Origin: Hyaloperonospora brassicae
Lineage: Eukaryota > Oomycota > Peronosporomycetes > Peronosporales > Peronosporaceae
Reading direction: 5' to 3'
Assembly (NCBI GenBank): GCA_947650285.1
Contig: CANTFL010001475.1
Span: forward strand, 1-64,000
Length of the DNA stretch: 64,000 bases
Shown piece by piece: positions 58,220-64,000 of the stretch (the first letter of the stretch is position 1; each line of letters begins with the position of its first letter). The position numbers and the translations under genes are program-made. The notes under the pieces are model-generated. The model had not been told where the DNA came from, searched no databases, and was given only the letters and a program-made list of their open reading frames with translations.

Positions 58220-58660
58220 GGACGCAAGTATGGCTCTATCTAAATCGAGTCAAAGATGGATACGCCCATAAGCTTGCACTCATGCGGCATGGGACATTTC
58301 GGGTGGTTAAGCTATGCGGAGACCATGCGGTCCGTTTATAGATTTCGGGAACGCCATTCAGATTGTTTCCGGTTGTGTACGTCTCCAAGTCTAAACGGGT
58401 GGTGGCATTTCCAGATCGGCCGAATAGTGGACCGACGGTGGGAAGTATAGATCGCGTCGATTTTTGATGAATCCCTCCTGCCTGATGATAGTTTAGAGAT
58501 CGAATTAAACGCTGATAAATACGAAGTCGAGAAGATTTTGGATGTGCGATCGGGACGTAAGACCCGTTACGGTCGGATACATAAACAGTATCTAGTACGG
58601 TAGAAAGAGCACAGCGATCTGACTTGAATAGACGAAGCCGATCTGAACTGCGGAGCGTTG
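58220..58660 (+). pseudogene. Integrase C-terminus with chromodomain
   Basis: LALMRHGTFRVVKLCG and FRLFPVVYVSKSKRVV belong to the integrase tail. From 58520 a chromodomain reads YEVEKILDVRSGRK...IHKQYLVR followed by a stop, then KEHSDLT, a second stop and IDEADLNC. Both stops (58601-58603, 58625-58627) sit where chromodomains normally have tryptophan. The domain normally directs insertion to marked chromatin. Confidence 0.75.
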
Positions 58661-59966
58661 TTTTTAAGAATTTGATCGGAATCGGGTGAGTCGAAACCGT
58701 GTCGAAGTTATGCAATATCACGAGAAAGGTACTGGCAGCTAACGGAGTGGGGGGATAAACGTACAAGGAGGTTTTACGAGGAGGTGGATAGGCTATATGT
58801 GAAATGAGTAGCGACCTTTGATCGCGGAGATCCGATCGCGGCTAAAAAGCCGTAAGAAAAGAAGCGACGCTAATCTCAGGAGGAACGCACGAGAAGAAAT
58901 TATATTTAAGTACGGAAGCTAAGTAATCCAAAATAGCCACTACGCGGGAAAGAACTTGCCGGACAACCTTGAGATCGACAATCCGGGGTGACCCACCGGC
59001 AAGGAGCAATACCGGGACCTAAACAGGTCATCGGCCTCCAGCTATGACGGAGCATACAACAGATCGGGGATGTCTAGATTTCGGTGCTTGTCACCTAGAT
59101 ACCACAGTGGAACTTCTTTGAACGTTGGGAGATGCAGAAAAAAGGGGTCAAGCAGGATTTCCAGATCGCAGTGGCCCGCGACCATATTGTCGAGAATGTA
59201 CTGAAGGACCTGCTTCCACCAAGCTTCAGCTCGCGAACGTCTCTGTTTCCTCCATTTGCAGAACTCAGCGAGACGATTATCATTAAGTCGCTGCTCACGG
59301 GAGATGTAAATCGTATGAGTCAATTCCCATAGGGACTGAAGACTTCGATTGTCATATTCTTAAACAGGGTGGAAAGCTGGTCAAACCACTCTACATGATG
59401 GAACGAAATCGGCGTAATCCGTCAAAAGCCGTTTTTCAAGGTTCCGAGGCATACAACATCTTGATCTGAGATATCGACACCAATCCAGGGACCCGATCAG
59501 CTGCAACGGGTGGATATTTTCTTACCTTTAAAGTAGGGAATTAATGCCGTTTCGTTTTGACGAAGTGTTGATAGAAGAAAATCAACGTTCAACTCAGCAA
59601 CGCTGATTCGGCTATCCTCCGTGACGATTTAGAAATAACATAAATAGAAGATCGGGTCACGCGATCCCCGGTATCCCGGGATCCACTCAGCACTATCGCT
59701 CTTATATTTAGGCAGACATCGATTGTCTGGCTGCGTTAACAAAAGGTTAACGGATGGACGCGGACTGTCAGTCACGCTGATCTTCCCATCGGAATCACTG
59801 GAATCGCCGATAGGATCTGCGTGGGAGGTTGCAGTCGCTGCCAGTTTACCAGGGAAATCCACAACGATAGTAGAGGCGAACGATCCAACCGAACGTTGAC
59901 GTCGGGCGCGCGGTGGATTGCGACGAGAAGAGAATGTGGTCCCGATAGCGCGGCAAGTGACGCATC

Positions 59967-61504
59967 TTAGGCCTCGATAGATTCTTCATCCTCATAATCC
60001 GGTAGAGCAGAACGGCGTAGTCTGGACTTGCCAGGTTTGCGAGCACGCCGAGCTCCCGCAGTATCTTGGCGGGTCTTGGGATCGGTCAATCTCCCCGATT
60101 TACCAACCATATTTGATTTAGAAGTAAAGATCGAGGATCGAGTGGCTCTCTTTGGGACGGGCTGTGCCTGTGAAGGCACCGCTTCACGTGGGCGCTTGCG
60201 GTTTGGCAAATTTAGATCGGAAGGATTGGCGGCCCCTAGGATGGGATCGATTGTCGCTATGGGCGTTGAGATCGGTACAGGATTGTCTGTCACCAGCGAA
60301 GCCAAACGATTCTGCAACGCAAGATGGTCTTGGACAGCGCACTCTCTTTCAGCAGTCTAGTTCGACAATTAGAGGCGCAATTGAGTGATCACGGAGTCGC
60401 GGTCCTGCAAAACACGTTGTATCCGTGCCCGTTCCGAAGATTGAGCAGCAACGTTCGCCTGTTCTCGACTCAATTCCGCTTGAATCTCCCCGAGCCGCTC
60501 AACAATGCGACGAAGCTTGTATTGTGATTGAGCGTACGCTTTCTTATACTGCGACGTTTTTTCCAGCTCTTGGTCGGGTCGATCCGACAGCGCTTCACGT
60601 TCAGAGACCAAGCAATATGCGGCTTCATCAATTTGCTTGCGAAATCCGGCGATCTCGCGGTTATATTTTTTTGGGCAATATGGCGGGCTTGAATGGCTTA
60701 AAGAAGCTGTTTTGTCAGGTGCACGATCTCGGAGGCCTGGTCTTAAATCTCGGCATCTTGCTTCTGGATCTTGTTTTGGAAGTTGCCCAGCTCCTCACGA
60801 CACCCTGTCGTCAGTTGTGACTCATCTTCGAGTTACTTGCGCAGGGTATTGTACTAACCTTGGACGAAATTAACGAACGAAGATGAAGATGCACCATACT
60901 CCCGACGGCGCTCTTTCAGGTGGCGGTTGCGGGCGAGATAACGCGGTCTCCATGTCTCCATAGCGGTCCACGATCTCCTGGTGATGATCCAACTGAAAGA
61001 AGACGGACTCGATCGTTTCTTTCACCGATACCGGTCGATCGTAGACGATGACCCCAGGCATACGCTAGGAAGCGTAACAGACTTTCGAGAATTGGAGCGC
61101 CGGATGTCGTTGTAGATTGAGGGAGTGTGCGGGGCATAGATTTGAGGCAAACTTGTGGTGGGAACCGGATTTGGACTCACGTCAAACGTACCATTCGATG
61201 TATACATGGCGGTAATCATCGAGCCATTGCACTCTTCCACAACAAGCGTGAAGGCGTCCGAACAGCCAGAGCTGAAGTTATCCGACAAAGCAAATACCGC
61301 CAAAGACGTAACGGGTTGAGATCCAAAGACGCTCGATCTGAAGTTAGACTGATGGGTGGAGTCCGAGGTGTCGCAATCCTGCATAGTGAATAATCCAGTA
61401 TGGTGAACAAAATGGGGCCACGAGTTGACGAAATGCGGAGGATCCACAGCTATATCGACACCGTTTGTCGACAAGCGGTGCAGGGGACGGTTGTGGTAAA
61501 GCAA
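59967..61504 (-). pseudogene. Antisense coiled-coil ORF in Gypsy element
   Basis: Opposite to gag-pol, between the chromodomain and the 3' LTR. In its own direction there is a Ser/Thr-rich N-terminal part (61504-61022), then VSVKETIESVFFQLDHHQEI near 61020. A long heptad-type stretch includes YKLRRIVERLGEIQAELSRE (60611-60369). A basic, Pro-containing C-terminus (KRPREAVPSQAQPVPKRATR) ends acidic at 59967. Two stops and frameshifts interrupt it. No known domain is recognised; antisense extra ORFs at this position are known from some plant Gypsy elements. Confidence 0.6.
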
Positions 61505-62546
61505 TCACGAGATTTAACAGCTGAGTAAAGACGTGGGAGCTCTCAGATCGCAGTTGTCACTTAAGTTCGAAAGGGGCTCTGATTGAAGGAATACTTTCTG
61601 ACATGGGTGGCTCACGGTCTTGCTCTAAGCTCTCGATCTCAATCTGATCTCTCGATCTCAATCTGATCTCTTGATCTTGATCTGATCTCTCGATCTTAAT
61701 CTGATCTCTCGATCTCAATCTGATCTCTCGATCTCAATCTGATCTCTCGATCTCGATCTGATCTCTCGATATCAATCTGATCTTTCGATCTCAACCTGAT
61801 CTCTCGATCTCAATCTGAGCCCTCGATCTCGATGACCTCTCGATATATGGTCGGGTGTGGTTCACGCTTAAGTTCCAGAGAGAGCGCATTTGGTCAAACC
61901 ACATAGGTACAAGGGGACGACCTTTGGTAGAGGGAGACACGTGGTTTCAAAGTTCAGGATACAGATAAGGCTAGCAATGTGCTAGTGGATTTGGGTTTGA
62001 ATGGCTAACATTAAATAGAGTTCAATTTGCTTCTAAGTACACGTGTCGACTTCTCTTCCGAGTTGGATTATTGGCGGCCCGACGTCAAAGGAAGTTGCAT
62101 ACTTAAATCAAGTGATATCCTTGGATTGTTTGGCCAGGGATTGAGGACTCCCAACGAAAAATTCAACTGCGATCAGACGCAGCGGACAACTAAAGGCGAA
62201 GGGTGCAAGATCGCGAGACGGCTCAAATGGTCAGAAGGCTCGCGGATCAAGCGCCTACTTTGGACAAGGCGATCTCGTAGAGATCAAGTCGGCTCATATC
62301 GAGCGCCTCAAGTACACCCGTTATCGTGTGAAGGTTTCCATGCGAGAACAACAATGCCTACCACTTACAAGCTTGTCATTGATTCGAGTATACCTGGAAG
62401 AGTGCAACCCGCCCCACCGACAGGTACAACAAGGTCAACAAAGTATACAGCACGAAATCGGAGTACCCCCTCCGTTAGTCGGTTGTCCGGGCGCCAGTGT
62501 AGAGTTGGGATCGACTCTTCAAAAGAGCGATCACCACTCCACCCCA
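61492..62546 (+). repeat. Gypsy 3' LTR
   Basis: 1055 bp. It differs from the 5' LTR by 11 substitutions outside the tandem repeat, a 2-nt deletion and four extra 19-bp repeat units (10 versus 6), which accounts for the 74-bp length difference. Three of the substitutions are in its last ten bases. Confidence 0.95.
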
Positions 62547-64000
62547 GAACCTTTGTTCACGACATCTGCCACGCCAAGAACATTTCGGCAATACTAAAAA
62601 ATTTAGCGCGGCGAAGAGCATGTGGCTCGATATGGCGAAGCTTATCGTGCTGCCACTATTTCACTGGTATATGGACTTTACGAAGCATCTTCTTTTTATC
62701 GCGCAAGAAAAAGATGAGAAAAAAACTACAAACGGACAACTGACCACGATTAAAATCACTTATATGAGACATTCATGCTAATAACTCAAATTATATGTCT
62801 ACGAAATGCACATTTGATACTCTCTTTAAGTTGACCGGGAATACGCTCATCGATAATAAACGTTGTTTTGCAGTAATTAATCCGCCAATTTAGTGCCTTA
62901 TTTATTTTAGCACTAAAAAATTCTAGGACTTATTTGTAATTTTATTTTATACGCTCGTATATTCTTCTAGCCGCAAGAATAAGCCACAACATTATTTGAC
63001 GCCAGGTACAAGTTTTGCTCGCTCGAGAAAATTTAATTTGCCCTTATTCGCGCCTGTAGAGGGTTCACGGACTTTAAAGACAATAGCTGTGACATGTTAT
63101 GCTGACGTCCAGTGCTTAACGTCAATCAATTTGTTACTCAAAGAAACCTTTATATCGACGCTTTGATCCGTACAATTTGAATTATAAGCCATCTTTCTCT
63201 TTCATGTATGAACCTTTACGCCGATCCCAGGTGATAATATCGCACCCACAAACAGTCGGGGGGAAGCACTTGACTCCCACTGGAATTTTTTAATCGTTGT
63301 AATAAATACCCGCCTTCACCCGGAAGACGTTTTTTTCAAGAGCAAGACCACCAGGGTGCCTGCGCCATTCATTCTTATATTCTTCATCATACATGATACA
63401 AACGGACGCTTAATAGATGGAAATTATGGAATTTGGCGATGACATGAATACTTTTCGAGCCGAAATTCGTAACCTATATATCTGTCTTTTAATTTTGGGG
63501 CTGCGAAGAAAGATACTATTCTTCTTGCGCTTCTACCTATATCAGTGAGTTTGATCAACTTTTCACTCGCCTGAACAGCTTGTTGAAGCCTTAGCATCTA
63601 TCATCGGCCAGTGAAACGTCATAATACCTGCACCTTTCAGTACTTCGTTGCTTCATATCATCTCAATATATGAGCTTTTATTGTCTAGGGCTTTGGAAAA
63701 ACGTAGCAAACCAAGTGCCGCAGTGCTACCGTTGTCAAGCTTATGCTTGGATAGAATTAATAAACCACTTTGTGGGTTAAATAAAATAAATAAGAGAAAC
63801 TTATTACTTTCAGTACGTTCTAACTTGCCTTTCAGACTACAGCTTCACGCGATTTTATACATTAATATTTATATCACCTTTTCAATGTATTTGCCTTGTG
63901 CCACATATATGGTATACATACACGAGGGAGCGCCCTATCAATTTTGTTACTGTGAACACCCGGCTGCAGCCTATAGTGCTTGGACGGACCGTTTTTAATA
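62547..64000. other. AT-rich flank, no gene seen
   Basis: Starts with the GAAC target duplication and becomes AT-rich. The 116-codon frame 63648-63998 does not look like a folded protein. Composition resembles the block before the Gypsy element, so the element probably inserted into one AT-rich region. Confidence 0.5.

Larger units (their letters stand above)
50560..62546 (+). mobile_element. Ty3/Gypsy chromovirus, nearly complete, defective
   Basis: 11,987 bp bounded by LTRs with TGTGGTAAAG...CTTTACCACA ends (the right end is mutated to CTCCACCCCA). It is flanked by the 4-bp repeat GAAC (50556-50559 and 62547-62550). Internal order is primer site, gag, CCHC knuckle, protease, RT, RNase H, integrase and chromodomain, the Ty3/Gypsy order. 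A coiled-coil ORF on the opposite strand lies before the 3' LTR. All coding parts carry stops or frameshifts. Confidence 0.92.

Overview
The window looks like repeat-rich, gene-sparse nuclear DNA of an oomycete, probably a Peronosporales plant pathogen. The case rests on a bacterial-type homoserine dehydrogenase with a C-terminal ACT domain, compact genes with very short GT-AG introns (76-106 nt), tandem AMT-type ammonium transporters, Copia LTRs beginning TGTAACGGGG, and Ty3/Gypsy and LINE proteins that resemble Phytophthora elements. The species is not determined.

Layout. 1-242: end of a Copia-type LTR. 243-3850: no convincing gene, one strong hairpin. 4022-6398: homoserine dehydrogenase (+) and an ALKBH6-like dioxygenase (-), convergent. 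6515-23606: a 17-kb retroelement nest on the minus strand. A decayed unidentified gene is split by an (ATGT)n microsatellite that holds a 5'-truncated LINE (A). A is itself interrupted by a solo Copia LTR and by a complete 9-kb LINE (B) flanked by a 16-bp target duplication. 23607-28200: no recognised gene, with a pair of 149-bp inverted repeats and simple repeats. 28212-40290: the gene island, with FKBP12, a four-helix membrane protein, an acidic Ser-rich protein, and two ammonium transporters 3.6 kb apart on the same strand. 40291-46063: hairpins, a tRNA-like relic and a Copia LTR relic. 46064-46765: remnant of a coiled-coil ORF. 46766-50559: AT-rich decayed DNA. 50560-62546: an almost complete but defective 12-kb Ty3/Gypsy chromovirus with 4-bp target duplication. 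62547-64000: AT-rich, no gene seen.

Host functions are housekeeping or nutritional: aspartate-family amino acid synthesis, a 2-oxoglutarate dioxygenase, prolyl isomerisation and ammonium uptake. The two ammonium transporters share a stretch of about 245 identical bases, which suggests gene conversion.

The most unusual signal is in the LINEs. ORF1 in both copies carries, upstream of the endonuclease/RT ORF, what reads as an OTU-family cysteine protease: a TGNC-type nucleophile motif, a WGG segment and a terminal HY segment. The Gypsy element carries a long coiled-coil ORF on the antisense strand next to its 3' LTR, with a decayed relative elsewhere in the window. Its LTRs are only about 1.3% diverged although its coding region is broken throughout, so it was probably mobilised while already defective.
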